NCBI GenBank assembly: GCA_028871475.1
Contig: JAGWMZ010000002.1
Location: 186,001-250,000, forward strand
Reading direction: 5' to 3'
Source: Sphingomonadales bacterium
Lineage (GTDB): Bacteria > Pseudomonadota > Alphaproteobacteria > Sphingomonadales > Sphingomonadaceae
DNA: 64,000 nucleotides
Positions 16,318-26,927 of the stretch are shown here, in pieces (within the stretch, counting starts at the first letter, position 1; every line of letters starts with the position of its first letter). The notes beneath the pieces are model-generated. The model did no database searches. It saw only the letters and a list, made by a program, of their open reading frames with translations, and was not told the DNA's origin. The position numbers and the translations under genes are program-made.

Positions 16318-18189
16318 ATGCTCACGATCCAGAACATCACCGTGCGCCTTGGCGGGCGCAACATCATCGACGGCGCCAGCGCGGCGATCCCTCCGCGCGG
16401 CAAGGTGGGGCTGATCGGGCGCAATGGCGCGGGCAAGTCGACACTGGTGAAAGCCATCATCGGCCAGATCGAACCGGACGAAGGCAGCGTCGACATGCCG
16501 CGCCGCGCGCGTCTGGGTTACATCGCGCAGGAAGCGCCCAGCGGGCAGACCACACCCTTTGAAAGCGTGCTCTCCGCCGATGTGGAGCGCACGCAACTGC
16601 TGGAGGAGGCCGAGACCTGCACCGACCCTGACCGTCTGGGCGATGTGCATGAGCGACTGCTGGCGATCGATGCCTATAGCGCCCCGGCCCGCGCGGCACG
16701 CATCCTCATCGGCCTTGGCTTTGACGAGGAGATGCAAGGCCGCCCCCTCGACAGTTTTTCGGGCGGATGGAAGATGCGCGTGGCGCTGGCCAGCCTGCTG
16801 TTTTCCGCGCCCGATGTCATGCTGCTCGACGAACCCTCGAACCACCTCGACCTGGAAGCGACGCTGTGGCTGGAGAATTTCCTGAAAGCCTATCCCGCCA
16901 CGCTGATCGTCATTAGCCATGAGCGCGATCTGCTGAACAATGTGGTCGACAACATCCTGCACCTGCAGGGCGGCAAGCTGACGCTTTACCCCGGCAATTA
17001 CGACAGCTTTGAAAAGCAGCGCGCCGAAAGGCTGATCCAGCAGGCCGCCGCCCGCGCAGCGCAGGAAGCGCGCGCCGCCAAATTGCGCGACTATGTGGCG
17101 CGCAACAGCGCCCGCGCCTCCACCGCCAAGCAGGCCCAGTCGCGCGCCAAAATGCTGGCCAAGATGCAGCCCGTGGCGGCGCAGCTGGAAGACCCGACGC
17201 TCAGCTTCGATTTTCCCGATCCGGCCGAACTGCGCCCGCCGCTCATCACGCTCGATCTTGCCTCGGTCGGCTATACCGAGGCCAGGCCGATCCTGACGCG
17301 GCTCAACCTGCGCATCGATCCGGATGACCGCATCGCCCTCTTGGGCCGCAACGGCAACGGCAAGACCACGCTGGCCCGCCTGCTGGCCGCGCAATTGACC
17401 CCGATGGCGGGCAAGATCACCGCGGCGGGCAAGATGAATGTCGGCTATTTCACCCAGTATCAGGTGGAGGAACTGGCCGGCGATTCGACCCCGCTGGAGC
17501 TGATGGCCCGCGCCATGGACGGCAAGAGCCCCGCCGCCGTGCGCGCCCAGCTTGGCCGTTTCGGCTTTTCGGGCAACCATGCCACGGCCAATGTCGGAAC
17601 ATTGTCGGGTGGTGAGCGCGCCCGTCTGGCGCTGGCGCTGGTGACGCGCGATGCGCCGCATCTCCTCGTGCTCGACGAGCCGACCAACCACCTCGACATC
17701 GATGCGCGCGAGGCGCTGGTGCAGGCGCTCAACACCTATACGGGCGCGGTCATCCTTATCAGCCATGACCGCCATATGGTCGAGCTGACGGCGGACCGGC
17801 TGGTGCTGGTCGATGGCGGCACGGCGCAGGATTACAACGGCAGCATCGAAGATTACATCGACTTTATTCTGGGCCGTAACCAGCCGAAGGTGGAGACCAG
17901 GGCGGACACGAAAAAGCCCAAGGCCGACAAGCGCGCCAACGCCCTTGCCCGCGAGGAATACAAGGCGGCGCAAAAGAAGCTGCGCGAGGCCGAGACCCGC
18001 ATCACCAAACTGCAGGCACAGATCGAGGCGCTGGACGGGGCCATGGCCGACCCTGCCAAAGCGCCCAAGGAGCTGGCCGGCGTGAACATGGGTGAACTGG
18101 CCCGTCGCCGCGCCGTGCTCGACGATCAATTGCAGGACGCCGAAGCCGCATGGCTGGAACTGGGCGAGGCGGTGGAGGACGCGGGCTGA
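16318..18189 (+). CDS. ABC-F family ATP-binding cassette protein
   Basis: A 623-residue soluble protein with two ATPase domains and no membrane segments, typical of ABC-F translation factors (Uup/YheS type). Domain 1 has Walker A GRNGAGKST, signature FSGGWKMR and Walker B VMLLDEPSNHLDLE. Domain 2 has GRNGNGKTT, LSGGERARL and LLVLDEPTNHLDID. The interdomain linker (~residues 230-300) is long, basic and Ala/Arg-rich (QQAAARAAQEARAAKLRDYV). The C-terminal ~100 residues form a Lys/Glu-rich coiled coil. It probably acts at the ribosomal E site. Whether it protects against antibiotics or resolves stalled elongation cannot be told from sequence. A 10-bp inverted repeat lies in its leader. Confidence 0.92.
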   Translation: MLTIQNITVRLGGRNIIDGASAAIPPRGKVGLIGRNGAGKSTLVKAIIGQIEPDEGSVDMPRRARLGYIAQEAPSGQTTPFESVLSADVERTQLLEEAETCTDPDRLGDVHERLLAIDAYSAPARAARILIGLGFDEEMQGRPLDSFSGGWKMRVALASLLFSAPDVMLLDEPSNHLDLEATLWLENFLKAYPATLIVISHERDLLNNVVDNILHLQGGKLTLYPGNYDSFEKQRAERLIQQAAARAAQEARAAKLRDYVARNSARASTAKQAQSRAKMLAKMQPVAAQLEDPTLSFDFPDPAELRPPLITLDLASVGYTEARPILTRLNLRIDPDDRIALLGRNGNGKTTLARLLAAQLTPMAGKITAAGKMNVGYFTQYQVEELAGDSTPLELMARAMDGKSPAAVRAQLGRFGFSGNHATANVGTLSGGERARLALALVTRDAPHLLVLDEPTNHLDIDAREALVQALNTYTGAVILISHDRHMVELTADRLVLVDGGTAQDYNGSIEDYIDFILGRNQPKVETRADTKKPKADKRANALAREEYKAAQKKLREAETRITKLQAQIEALDGAMADPAKAPKELAGVNMGELARRRAVLDDQLQDAEAAWLELGEAVEDAG

Positions 18190-18311
18190 TCCGCGCCATG
18201 GTGAGGTACCGTGCTGTGGTAACCGGGCGCTTCCGCGCTTCCCCTTATACCTTGGTGGGGGAGGCTTAGGCTATCATCGGGTAAGCCGCCTTGCGGAGAA
18301 CCCCTGTTTTC

Positions 18312-20351
18312 ATGCCGCCTGCCACGCCGATCAATGTTGAGGATGCGCGCTGGATCGCGCTGAGCGAGGCGAGCGAGCGGCTGGCCACGGCGCGCTCGCT
18401 TGCGGCCATTGTCGACATCCTGCGCGAGACGGCGCGCGAGATTGTCGGCGCGCAGGGCATCGCGGTGGTCATCCGCGAGGGCGGCCATTGCTTTTACGCC
18501 GCCGAAGATGCGGTGGGCCCGCTGTGGACGGGCAACCGCTTTCCTCTGGAAACCTGCATTTCCGGTTGGGCGATGACGCGGGGCGAAACTGTCTGCATCG
18601 GCGACATCACGCTGGACGCGCGCGTGCCGCAGGCAGCCTATGCGCCCACCTTCGTGCGCAGTCTCGTCATGGTGCCCATCGGCAAGCCAGAGCCGGTGGC
18701 GGCGCTGGGCGCCTATTGGTCCGACGTGCGCGAGCATGATCCCGCGCAGGTGCGGCGGCTGGAGGCGCTGGCCCGCGCGGCGGCCATCGCGCTGGAAAAC
18801 ACCCGGTTGATCGACACGCTGACGCAAAGTGAGCGCGACCGCCAACTGGCGCTGGAGGCTGGGCGCATGGGGGTCTGGACGCTGGATCTGGCCAGCGGAA
18901 AGCTGGAAACCAACGCCACCTTTTGCGGCATTTTCGGGTTTGAGCCCGATCATCCCCTGACGATGGAGGAGTTGCGCGCAGCGGTTCATGCCGAGGACAG
19001 GGCCCATACCTTTCACACCATCGACAACAGCATCGAGACCGGTGAGGCCTGCGAGGTTGAGCATCGGCTGATCACCCCGCAAGGCGGCATCCGCTGGGTC
19101 AGCCTGCGTGCCAAGCCCAGCTTTCACCCCGATGGCCGGCCACGGGCGATTTCGGGCGTGCTGACTGATGTCACCGCGCGCGTGACGATGGAAGCAGAGC
19201 GCGCCGATTTTGCCGCCATGCTGGAGCAGCGGGTGGAACAGCGCACTGCCGAGCTGATCAAGGCACAGGAAGACTTGCGCCAGGTGCAGAAACTGGACGC
19301 GATGGGCCAGTTGACCGGCGGCGTGGCACATGATTTCAACAATCTGCTCACCCCCATTCTGGGCGGGCTCGATCTGCTCTCGCGCCGCAATGTCGGGGGT
19401 GAGCGCGAGCAGAAGATGATCGCCGGGGCGTTGCAATCGGCGGAAAGGGCGCGCACGCTGGTGCATCGGCTGCTCGCCTTTGCCCGGCGCCAGCCGCTGA
19501 CGGTGCAGTCGGTCGATATTGGCCTGCTGTTGCTCGATCTCGTCGGGTTGATCGAGGTGACATTGGGCCCGCGCCACAGGCTCTCGCTCACCATCGCGCC
19601 CGATGTCAGCCCGGCGCTGGTGGACCGTAACCAGCTCGAAATGGCGCTGGTCAATGTGGCGGTCAATGCCCGCGATGCGATGGCTTCGGGCGGCACGCTC
19701 GGCGTTTCGCTGCGTCAGGAGGACGGGCATGTGGTGATCGCCCTGCGCGATACGGGCGTCGGCATGGATGAAGCGACGCTGCAACGCGCCATCGAGCCGT
19801 TCTTTTCGACCAAGGGCGTGGGCAAGGGCACGGGGCTGGGGCTCTCCATGGTCCATGGGCTGATGGCCCAGCTGGGCGGGGCGCTGCGCATCGAGAGCAC
19901 CCCGGCGCGGGGCACGACGGTCGAACTGGTGATGCCCGCCAGCCAGGCCCCCATCGAGCGGACCGAGGTCCAGCCGCCCGTGCCGCTGGCCATGCATGGC
20001 AAGACCGTGCTGCTTGTCGATGACGAGGCAGTGGTGCGCGCCAGCGCGGCGGAGATGCTGGCGGAATTCGGCCTGCGGGTGATCGAGGCAGCCTCGGCGG
20101 AGGAAGCGCTTGCGGTGCTGGCGGGCGGGGCAAGGGTCGACCTGCTCGTCACCGACCACATGATGCCCGGGATGACCGGCGCCCAGCTGGTGGCCAAAGT
20201 CGCGCGCCGCTGGGCGGGGATGCCGGTGCTCCTGGTGTCGGGCTATTCGGATCTGGCGGGCGTTTCGGGCACCATACCGCGCCTTGCCAAGCCCTTCCGC
20301 CAGCGCGATCTGGCGGCCAGTCTGGCGTTGGTGCTGGGGGATCGGTCGTGA
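18312..20351 (+). CDS. GAF-PAS hybrid histidine kinase with receiver
   Basis: A soluble sensor kinase of about 679 residues with no membrane segment. The order is GAF (~20-170; [19 protein letters not shown]), PAS (~180-295, ending [11 protein letters not shown]), coiled coil, H-box [20 protein letters not shown], ATPase domain ([29 protein letters not shown]) and a C-terminal receiver with phospho-acceptor in [15 protein letters not shown] use the ATG at 18312. The track start is a TTG at 18291 that adds seven residues. No DNA-binding partner is adjacent, so output is either through its receiver or to an unlinked protein. The signal is unknown; GAF plus PAS suggests a cytoplasmic small-molecule or redox input. 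Confidence 0.88.
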   Translation: MPPATPINVEDARWIALSEASERLATARSLAAIVDILRETAREIVGAQGIAVVIREGGHCFYAAEDAVGPLWTGNRFPLETCISGWAMTRGETVCIGDITLDARVPQAAYAPTFVRSLVMVPIGKPEPVAALGAYWSDVREHDPAQVRRLEALARAAAIALENTRLIDTLTQSERDRQLALEAGRMGVWTLDLASGKLETNATFCGIFGFEPDHPLTMEELRAAVHAEDRAHTFHTIDNSIETGEACEVEHRLITPQGGIRWVSLRAKPSFHPDGRPRAISGVLTDVTARVTMEAERADFAAMLEQRVEQRTAELIKAQEDLRQVQKLDAMGQLTGGVAHDFNNLLTPILGGLDLLSRRNVGGEREQKMIAGALQSAERARTLVHRLLAFARRQPLTVQSVDIGLLLLDLVGLIEVTLGPRHRLSLTIAPDVSPALVDRNQLEMALVNVAVNARDAMASGGTLGVSLRQEDGHVVIALRDTGVGMDEATLQRAIEPFFSTKGVGKGTGLGLSMVHGLMAQLGGALRIESTPARGTTVELVMPASQAPIERTEVQPPVPLAMHGKTVLLVDDEAVVRASAAEMLAEFGLRVIEAASAEEALAVLAGGARVDLLVTDHMMPGMTGAQLVAKVARRWAGMPVLLVSGYSDLAGVSGTIPRLAKPFRQRDLAASLALVLGDRS

Positions 20352-20406
20352 TCCGCTGACGGCGGCGCACCTTGCACAGGGGGCGATCCATTCCGATATG
20401 GGGCAC

Positions 20407-21420
20407 ATGACCCAGCCCCCCAAACTTTCCGTCCTTGACCTTGTCCCCATCAATGAAGGCAGTTCCATCGCGCAGGCGCTGGGCCATGCGGCAGAGCTGG
20501 CCGTCCATGCCGAGGATTGCGGCTACCACCGCTATTGGGTGGCCGAGCACCATGGCATGGCGGGCGTGGGCGGCGCGGCGACATCGGTGGTGCTGGCCCA
20601 TGTGGCGGCGGGCACGCGGGCCATCCGCATCGGCGCGGGGGGCATCATGCTGCCCAACCATGCGCCTTTGCAGATCGCCGAGCAATTCGGCACGCTTGAT
20701 GCGCTCTATCCCGGCCGGGTCGATCTGGCGCTGGGCCGCGCGCCCGGTTCGGACGGGCGGGTGGCGATGGCCCTGCGCCACGGCAATGCCGAAGAGTTTC
20801 CGCAGCAGGTGATGGAATTGCAGGCCTATTTCGCCGGCGATGACAGGCTGGGCTTTACCGCCACGCCGGGCGCCGGGGCCGCGCCGCAGATGTGGATCCT
20901 GGGGTCGAGCACCTATGGCGCGCAACTGGCCGCTGCGCTGGGCCTGCCCTATGGCTTTGCCTCGCATTTCGCCCCGGCGATGCTGGATGAGGCGCTGGAA
21001 ATCTATCGCCGCAATTTCCGCCCCTCCGCCTTTCTGGACAAGCCGCATGTGATGGTGGGCTTCAACGTCTTTGCGGCGGAGACGGTGGAGGAGGCGCGGT
21101 TTCTTGCCAGTTCGATGCAGCAGAAATTCATCTCGCTGCGCACCGGGCATGGGCGCGGGTGGTTCCAGCCGCCGGTCGAGGGCTATTACGAGAGCCTGCC
21201 CGCTGGCCATCGCGCTATGCTCGACCAGACGCTGGCCTGCGCCGCCATCGGCACGTGTGAGGATGTGGCGCAGGGCCTTTCCGCCATCATCCGCCGCACT
21301 GGCGCTGACGAGATCATGGTTGCCAGCCAGATCTTCGACCATCAGGCGCGGTTGAACAGCTATGCTCTGGCGGCGCAGGCCATGGCGCAGATCAGCGGCG
21401 CGGTGGACATCAGCGCCTGA
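20407..21420 (+). CDS. LLM-class flavin-dependent oxidoreductase (MsnO8-like)
   Basis: A luciferase-like monooxygenase-fold enzyme of 337 residues. The N-terminus [15 protein letters not shown] is typical of the MsnO8-like subgroup. [47 protein letters not shown] and [12 protein letters not shown] are family blocks around the flavin pocket. The C-terminal half has [15 protein letters not shown]-type sequence (here [20 protein letters not shown]) and ends [15 protein letters not shown]. The ATG at 20407 is preferred and the one at 20398 is possible; the track start at 20284 runs into the preceding kinase gene. The substrate is unknown. Confidence 0.87.
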   Translation: MTQPPKLSVLDLVPINEGSSIAQALGHAAELAVHAEDCGYHRYWVAEHHGMAGVGGAATSVVLAHVAAGTRAIRIGAGGIMLPNHAPLQIAEQFGTLDALYPGRVDLALGRAPGSDGRVAMALRHGNAEEFPQQVMELQAYFAGDDRLGFTATPGAGAAPQMWILGSSTYGAQLAAALGLPYGFASHFAPAMLDEALEIYRRNFRPSAFLDKPHVMVGFNVFAAETVEEARFLASSMQQKFISLRTGHGRGWFQPPVEGYYESLPAGHRAMLDQTLACAAIGTCEDVAQGLSAIIRRTGADEIMVASQIFDHQARLNSYALAAQAMAQISGAVDISA

Positions 21421-21525
21421 GCATGGTTTCCGCGCGCCGTTTCGTAACCTTTGCCCGGCGCCGGGCGTAAAAGAGACTGGGCGCGGCTCTGTGACGCGCG
21501 TGGTTTTTGCTTTTATGGTGCCGTC

Positions 21526-23238
21526 ATGATCCTGTTTCTCCTCTCCTATCTTGGCGGTGTGCTCACCATTTTAAGCCCCTGCATCCTGCCGGTGCTGCCT
21601 TTTGTCTTCGCCCGCGCCGACCAGCCTTTCCTGCGCAGCGGCCTGCCCTTGCTGCTGGGCATGGCAGTGACCTTTGCGGGTGTCGCGGCGCTGGCGGCGC
21701 TGGGCGGGGGCTGGGCGGTACAGGCCAACAGCTACGGCCGCGGGGTGGCGCTGGTGGTGTTGGCATTGTTTGGCCTGCTGCTGCTGTTCCCCTCGCTGTC
21801 CGACCGGGCGACGCGGCCGCTGGTGGCGCTGGGCGCGCGGCTCTCGCAATCCTCACGCGGAGGGCAATCGCGGGCCTCGGGCTTTGGCGCCAGCCTGCTG
21901 CTGGGCGTGGCGACGGGGCTGCTCTGGGCGCCTTGCGCCGGGCCGGTGCTGGGGCTGGTGCTGACGGGTGCCGCCCTGCAGGGCGCCGGCGCGCAGACGG
22001 CGCTGCTGCTGCTCACCTATGCCCTGGGCGCGGCGACATCGCTGGCGCTGGCCTTGCTGGTGGGGGGCAAGGTCTTTGCCGCCATGAAGCGCTCGATCGG
22101 GGTTGGCGAGCATATCCGCCGCGTGCTGGGCGTGCTGGTGCTGGCTGGCGTGGTGGCCATTGCGCTGGGGGTGGATACCGGCCTGCTCACACGCGTCTCG
22201 CTTTCCGGCACCAACCGTATCGAGCAGGGGCTGCTCGACCGTTTTCACGCCGGATCGGCCAAATCGACCGGCGATCTGGCGGTCGAGGGCCGGTTCCCAC
22301 CCCTGACCGGCGCCACGCAATGGCTCAATTCGCCCCCGCTCAGCCCGCAGGCGCTGCGCGGCAAGGTGGTGCTGGTCGATTTCTGGACCTACAGCTGCAT
22401 CAACTGCCTGCGCTCCTTGCCCTATGTGAAGGCATGGGCGCAGAAATATCAGGATCAGGGGCTGGTCGTCATTGGCGTCCATTCGCCCGAATTCGCCTTT
22501 GAGAAAGAGCCCGCCAATGTGCGCAAGGCGGTGCATGATCTGGGCATCACCTATCCCGTCGCGATGGACAATGACCTCAACATCTGGAGCGCCTTCAACA
22601 ATGAATATTGGCCCGCCCATTTCCTGATCGATGGGCAGGGGCGCATCCGCTACCACAGCTTTGGCGAAGGCGATTATGATGCCACCGAAAAGGCCATTCA
22701 GCGCCTGCTGATGGAAAATGGGCATATGGTGCGCGGCACCGCGCTGGTCGAGGCGACGGGCGTGGGCAAAGCGGCGGATCTTGGCGAGGTCGCCTCGCCC
22801 GAAACCTATGTCGGCTATGGCCGGGCCGAGCATTTTGCTTCACCTGGCGGTTTCGTGGGCGATATGGCGCATGACTACACGCTGCCCGGCCTGACCAAAC
22901 TCAACGATTGGGGGCTGGGCGGTCGCTGGAGCGTGGGGCAGGAACATGCCAGCGCCGAAGGGGCCGGGGCGAAGATCGCCTTCCGCTTCCATGCCCGCGA
23001 CCTGCACCTGGTGCTGGGGCCCGATGCGCAGGGCCGCCCGGTGCGTTTCCGCGTGACGATTGACGGTAAGACGCCGGGCGCCGACCATGGGCTCGATACC
23101 GACGGTGCCGGCATGGGCATGGTGACGCAGCAGCGGCTCTATCAGTTGATCCGTCAGAAGGGGCCGATTGTCGATCACACGTTCCAGATCGAGTTCCTCG
23201 ATCCCGGCGTGCAGGCCTTCGCCTTTACCTTCGGCTAA
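21526..23238 (+). CDS. DipZ-type membrane thiol-disulfide protein
   Basis: A 570-residue protein combining a CcdA/DsbD-like membrane part with a thioredoxin-like part and a C-terminal beta domain. Residues 1-215 hold about six membrane helices starting LLSYLGGVLTILSPCILPVLPF, with conserved Cys-Pro. Residues ~270-410 are a TlpA-like thioredoxin domain with active site WTYSCINCLRSLPY. The last ~140 residues form the C-terminal module of DipZ proteins (FRFHARDLHLVLGPD). It probably carries reductant across the inner membrane to periplasmic thiols or cytochrome c maturation. I chose the ATG at 21526 because the first helix follows at once; the track start 21451 adds a non-hydrophobic leader. Confidence 0.9.
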   Translation: MILFLLSYLGGVLTILSPCILPVLPFVFARADQPFLRSGLPLLLGMAVTFAGVAALAALGGGWAVQANSYGRGVALVVLALFGLLLLFPSLSDRATRPLVALGARLSQSSRGGQSRASGFGASLLLGVATGLLWAPCAGPVLGLVLTGAALQGAGAQTALLLLTYALGAATSLALALLVGGKVFAAMKRSIGVGEHIRRVLGVLVLAGVVAIALGVDTGLLTRVSLSGTNRIEQGLLDRFHAGSAKSTGDLAVEGRFPPLTGATQWLNSPPLSPQALRGKVVLVDFWTYSCINCLRSLPYVKAWAQKYQDQGLVVIGVHSPEFAFEKEPANVRKAVHDLGITYPVAMDNDLNIWSAFNNEYWPAHFLIDGQGRIRYHSFGEGDYDATEKAIQRLLMENGHMVRGTALVEATGVGKAADLGEVASPETYVGYGRAEHFASPGGFVGDMAHDYTLPGLTKLNDWGLGGRWSVGQEHASAEGAGAKIAFRFHARDLHLVLGPDAQGRPVRFRVTIDGKTPGADHGLDTDGAGMGMVTQQRLYQLIRQKGPIVDHTFQIEFLDPGVQAFAFTFG

Positions 23239-23247
23239 AGGACCTGC

Positions 23248-24312
23248 TCAGGCCCGGCGTGGGCGCCGTCTTGGCGCCGCGTCGGACTGGCGGCGCACCA
23301 GTTTGTAATCGAGCAGGACATGCGGCGTTTCCTCGGCCGTGTTCTCGCGCCGCTGGCGCAGGTCGCGCACCAGCAGGTCGACCGCAGTGCGTGCCATATT
23401 GCCGATGGGCTGGTGAATGGTGGTGAGTTCGGGCCAGATGGTGGTGGCCAGCGGCGTATCGTCAAAGCCGCAGACGGTCAGATCGCCCGGCACATCCAGC
23501 CCGCGCCCATGGGCAATGGCGACAACGGCGGCGGCCATGTCGTCATTGGCGGCAAAGATGGCGGTGGGCGGTTCGCTCTGGTCGAGCAATTGCTCGGCGG
23601 CATCGAGGCCGGAGCGATAGTTGAACAGGCCCTGCGTGACCAGCGAAGGATCAAGCACCATGCCTGCCTCATCGAGCGCCATGCAATAGCCTTCGTAGCG
23701 GCGCTGGCCCGAATTATAGGCCGGATTGCCCTTGATGAAGCCGATGCGCCGGTGTCCCAGCGCGATCAGGTGCCGTGTCATATCGAGCGCGGCGAGGCGG
23801 TCGTCGATGTTGACCGCGGCCACATCGGCCGGCGGATGGCTGGCGGCGATGGTGACGGTGCGGATCGAGGCGGCTTGCAGCGCTTTGAGCATCTCGGGCG
23901 AATCGCAAAGCGGCGGGGGCAGCAGAATGCCGTTCACCCGCGCCTGAACGAGATGGTTGACGATCGTCTCGATCGACATGCCCTCGGCCAGCTTTTCCAC
24001 CGCCAGCAGCACATTGTGGCGGCCGGCCTGATCGAGCCCGCCCATCAGCAGTTCGGAGAGGAAGGAGGTGGAAGGGTTGGAAAAGACGAGGCAGATCCGC
24101 ATTTCATCGCCCCCCGCCAGCGTGCGCGCGGCGGCGCTGGGCGCGTAATTGAGCGCGGTAATGGCCTTGCGCACCTTTTCGCGGGTGACAGGGCGCACGG
24201 CCTGTTCGTCGTTGAGCACCCGCGAGACGGTCATGGCCGAAACGCCGGCATGTCTGGCAACGTCGATGATGGTCGGCGCGCTGCGCTGCCGGCGGGTTTC
24301 TCTGGCGTCCAT
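23248..24312 (-). CDS. LacI-family transcriptional regulator of the hexuronate locus
   Basis: A 354-residue repressor. The N-terminal helix-turn-helix is TIIDVARHAGVSAMTVSRVLND, followed by hinge NYAPSAAARTLAGG. The remaining ~280 residues form the periplasmic-binding-protein-like effector domain (VNGILLPPPLCDS, HRRIGFIKGNPAYNSGQRRYEGY, PTAIFAANDDMAAAVV). It sits downstream of the alpha-glucuronidase gene on the same strand. Palindromes of the classic LacI type lie at 26690, 33988 and 34393, beside the genes for glucuronate release, catabolism and uptake, and a weaker one lies in front of this gene. It is therefore the best candidate to bind them, probably released by glucuronate or a pathway intermediate. 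The effector is inferred. It is convergent with the DipZ gene, 9 bp between stops. Confidence 0.93.
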   Translation of the reverse strand: MDARETRRQRSAPTIIDVARHAGVSAMTVSRVLNDEQAVRPVTREKVRKAITALNYAPSAAARTLAGGDEMRICLVFSNPSTSFLSELLMGGLDQAGRHNVLLAVEKLAEGMSIETIVNHLVQARVNGILLPPPLCDSPEMLKALQAASIRTVTIAASHPPADVAAVNIDDRLAALDMTRHLIALGHRRIGFIKGNPAYNSGQRRYEGYCMALDEAGMVLDPSLVTQGLFNYRSGLDAAEQLLDQSEPPTAIFAANDDMAAAVVAIAHGRGLDVPGDLTVCGFDDTPLATTIWPELTTIHQPIGNMARTAVDLLVRDLRQRRENTAEETPHVLLDYKLVRRQSDAAPRRRPRRA

Positions 24313-24375
24313 GAACTCTATTCTGCTGGATTCTGTTGATGGAGGCTGGCGTGAGGGTTACGTAATTGCGTCAAA

Positions 24376-24389
24376 TGTTAGCGAAAACA
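24376..24389. promoter_or_regulatory. Weak LacI-type operator candidate upstream of the lacI-like gene
   Basis: TGTTAGCGAAAACA matches the local operator consensus well on the left half and poorly on the right. It lies 64 bp before the regulator start, in the 131-bp gap after the alpha-glucuronidase gene. If real it would allow autoregulation. Confidence 0.4.
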
Positions 24390-24443
24390 AATGAAATTGC
24401 CATAACAATGTACCAGCCTCCTTCCCGGGTCTCCCGGTGACGG

Positions 24444-26618
24444 TCAGCCACGGCCCGGCGCGTAGGGGAATGTCAGCGCCTTGTACCAGTCGAGACGGTG
24501 TTCGGGCGCGGCACTGCCGGCGGGCAGGGGGCGTTTGCTGATCGACTGGAAATAGGCGATGCTGGCATCGCGCCACCATTGCGCCTCGCGGTGCTGAATG
24601 GCCAGATAGGTCTGCGTCTGGTCAAAGCGCTGCTGGTCGATAGAGGGGCGCAGGCTGTTCCACGTCGTCTGCATGGCCGCAACATAGGCGACGCCATGGT
24701 CATAGTGGTGCACCATCGCGTCCCACAGCGTCTCGCCAGAGGCCATCTTCTGGTCCCAGCCGACATGGTGGAACCACAGCCATTCCCGCTCGGGCGTGGT
24801 GGCCAGCGAGGAGAGCGCCTTGGCAACGGGCGGCGCATATTGGGCGATCGCCTCGCTGCCGCTCATGGTGCGGTCAAAGCCGATGCCTTGCGCGTCGGCC
24901 TTGTGGTAATAGGCCGGGTTCCATTCCGGGCGGCCAAGGTCAGACACCCAGGGGGCCGGGCCATAATGGTGGCCGGTGCCCATCAGATGCGCCAGACCCA
25001 GCGGCGTCATGTAATCGACCGCCGCCTCGCGCGAGCCCATCATCATGGAGACAATGGGCGCCACCACGCGCGGGTCGGTGGTGAAGGTCTGGTCGGCCCA
25101 TTCGCGCGCCACGGTCTGCGCCGAGCTTTCCGGGTTCCAGGCAAAGCGGCCATAGGCGTACCAGTCGGCCTGGTTGAAGGTGGAGCCGGACCAGTTGCGA
25201 TCGGTGCCGATGTTGGCGATGCCCGCCATGCCGGTCAGCTTGTGGTTATCCAGCTTGCCCTCGATCACCTTGGCCACGGTCGAGCCGGGGCCGTTCACCA
25301 TGGTGTCGCTGCGCAGCGTTTCCTCGAACAGGGGGCCAAGGTAGGTCAGATGGGTGGATTGGCCCAGATATTCCTTGGTGATCTGGAATTCCATCATCAG
25401 CGGGGTCTTGGGCATAGCGCCGAACAGCGGATGGAACGGCTCGCGCGGCTGGAAGTCGATGGCGCCGTTTTTCACCTGCACCATCACATTGTCGGCGAAC
25501 TGGCCATCGAGCGGCTTGAAATCATCGTAAGCCTGCTTGGCGCGGTCATCGAGGCGTGGATCTTTCTGCGCGCCCGCCGCATAGACGAAGGCGCGCCAGA
25601 TCACCACGCCGCCATGGGGTTTGAGCGCGGCGGCCAGCATGTTGGCGCCATCGGCATGGGTGCGGTGATAATCCTGCGGGCCGGGCTGGCCTTCGCTGTT
25701 GGCCTTCACCAGAAAGCCGCCGAAATCGGGGATGGCGGCGTAGATCTCATTGGCCTTGGCTGCCCACCACGCGGCGACCTGCGGGTCGAGCGGGTCGGCG
25801 TCCTTGAGATGGCCGATCTCGATAGGGGCGCTCCATTTGGCCGAGAGATAGACCTTGATGCCATAGGGGCGGAGCACGGAGGCCAGCGCGGCGGCCTTGG
25901 CGATATAGGGGGCGGTCAGGCTGTCGGCCTTGGCGTTCACATTGTTGAGCACCGTGCCGTTGATGCCGATCGAGGCGTTGAGCCTTGCGTAATCACTGTA
26001 GCGCGGGTCTTTCCAGTCGGGCAGGTGCCACCAGTCCCAGATGGAAAAGCCGGCATAGCCGCGTTCCACCGTGCCATCGAGATTGTCCCAGTGGTTGAGC
26101 AGGCGCAGCTTGAGTTTTGGCGTGCTGCGTTGGTCGAGATGGGCAAGGTCGGCCCCGGTGGCGGCCAGGCGCAGCAGGTCGAAGGCGCCATAGAGCAGCC
26201 CGATCTCGTGATTGGCGGTGATGAGGGTGACAGTCTTTCCCGCCATCGTCACCGTGCGGATGGCATAGCCTTCGTCGCCCAGATCAGCCGGGGAGGCCGG
26301 CAATGGGCGCGGCGAGGCCCCAGGTGTGGCCAGCACAATCGCACCGTCGCGCAGCGCCGTGGCCAGCGGCAGGGGCTTGCCCATCATGCCGGCAAAGCCG
26401 CGCTGCAATTCAGCCTGCGCGGCCTTGGCCGAGGGCCCCTTGTCCATGACGATCAGCGCCGTGGCATGGGCCGAAGCGTCTTGCAGGGCCGTGCCCTGCA
26501 GATGGGCGTAGCGCAGCCAGGCCTGATAGCCGTCCTCTGCCCGCGCGGCGGGGGCAAGGGCGAGTGAGGTGAACATCGCAAAAAGGGTAAGCAGCCAGCA
26601 GCACAGCCGAGCCAACAT
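24444..26618 (-). CDS. aguA: Exported GH67 alpha-glucuronidase
   Basis: Removes (4-O-methyl)glucuronic acid from the non-reducing end of xylan-derived aldouronic acids. The 724 residues cover a full GH67 enzyme. The catalytic residues known from Cellvibrio GH67 are visible: Glu in VKANSEGQPGPQD, Asp in KNGAIDFQPREPF and Glu in LMMEFQITKEYLG. A signal peptide (LLTLFAMFTSLALAPAARAEDG) directs export, so it acts in the periplasm or on the surface, whereas some GH67 enzymes are cytoplasmic. An operator-like palindrome lies 72 bp upstream, shared with the divergent mannonate dehydratase operon. The product glucuronate feeds the enzymes encoded on the other side. Confidence 0.96.
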   Translation of the reverse strand: MLARLCCWLLTLFAMFTSLALAPAARAEDGYQAWLRYAHLQGTALQDASAHATALIVMDKGPSAKAAQAELQRGFAGMMGKPLPLATALRDGAIVLATPGASPRPLPASPADLGDEGYAIRTVTMAGKTVTLITANHEIGLLYGAFDLLRLAATGADLAHLDQRSTPKLKLRLLNHWDNLDGTVERGYAGFSIWDWWHLPDWKDPRYSDYARLNASIGINGTVLNNVNAKADSLTAPYIAKAAALASVLRPYGIKVYLSAKWSAPIEIGHLKDADPLDPQVAAWWAAKANEIYAAIPDFGGFLVKANSEGQPGPQDYHRTHADGANMLAAALKPHGGVVIWRAFVYAAGAQKDPRLDDRAKQAYDDFKPLDGQFADNVMVQVKNGAIDFQPREPFHPLFGAMPKTPLMMEFQITKEYLGQSTHLTYLGPLFEETLRSDTMVNGPGSTVAKVIEGKLDNHKLTGMAGIANIGTDRNWSGSTFNQADWYAYGRFAWNPESSAQTVAREWADQTFTTDPRVVAPIVSMMMGSREAAVDYMTPLGLAHLMGTGHHYGPAPWVSDLGRPEWNPAYYHKADAQGIGFDRTMSGSEAIAQYAPPVAKALSSLATTPEREWLWFHHVGWDQKMASGETLWDAMVHHYDHGVAYVAAMQTTWNSLRPSIDQQRFDQTQTYLAIQHREAQWWRDASIAYFQSISKRPLPAGSAAPEHRLDWYKALTFPYAPGRG

Positions 26619-26927
26619 CAGTCTCTCTCCCGAACCATGTGGCTGCCGCTCTGATCAAGGGCATTGACAGCCGGGTCTTGTCTGAGCAATGGTAACGCTA
26701 TCAAGCAAGGCGCCGCAAGCGAAAATCGCAGCATAAACGATGCCGGGTGGAGAGGGTTACCATGTTTCAGGCCAGTCGAACGCCCGTGATGGCCGTTTGC
26801 GCTTCATCTGCGCTCGCCCGCGCCTTGCGCTCGATTGTCCGTTCTTGCCATGCCGGTGGCGCCGCGTTGCCGCCCCGCCATGGCCAGCCAACCCTTACGC
26901 CCGCCATCGTCTGAACAGGAAGAACCC
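26619..26927. other. Divergent promoter region between aguA and manD
   Basis: A 309-bp gap without a credible gene. It contains a TTGACA (26664-26669) on the plus strand, and 20 bp downstream the LacI-type palindrome at 26690-26703, which would cover the -10/+1 area. No good TATAAT match is seen. A single operator here could control both directions. Confidence 0.6.
26690..26703. promoter_or_regulatory. LacI-type operator TGGTAACGCTATCA
   Basis: A 14-bp near-perfect palindrome with the central CG typical of LacI/GalR operators. It is placed between the divergent aguA and manD genes, downstream of a TTGACA element. It differs from the perfect copy at 33988 at two positions, both in the left half. 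Confidence 0.8.

Noticed and set aside
18126-20468. 780-aa minus-strand ORF
   Set aside because: Shadow of the GAF-PAS kinase gene.
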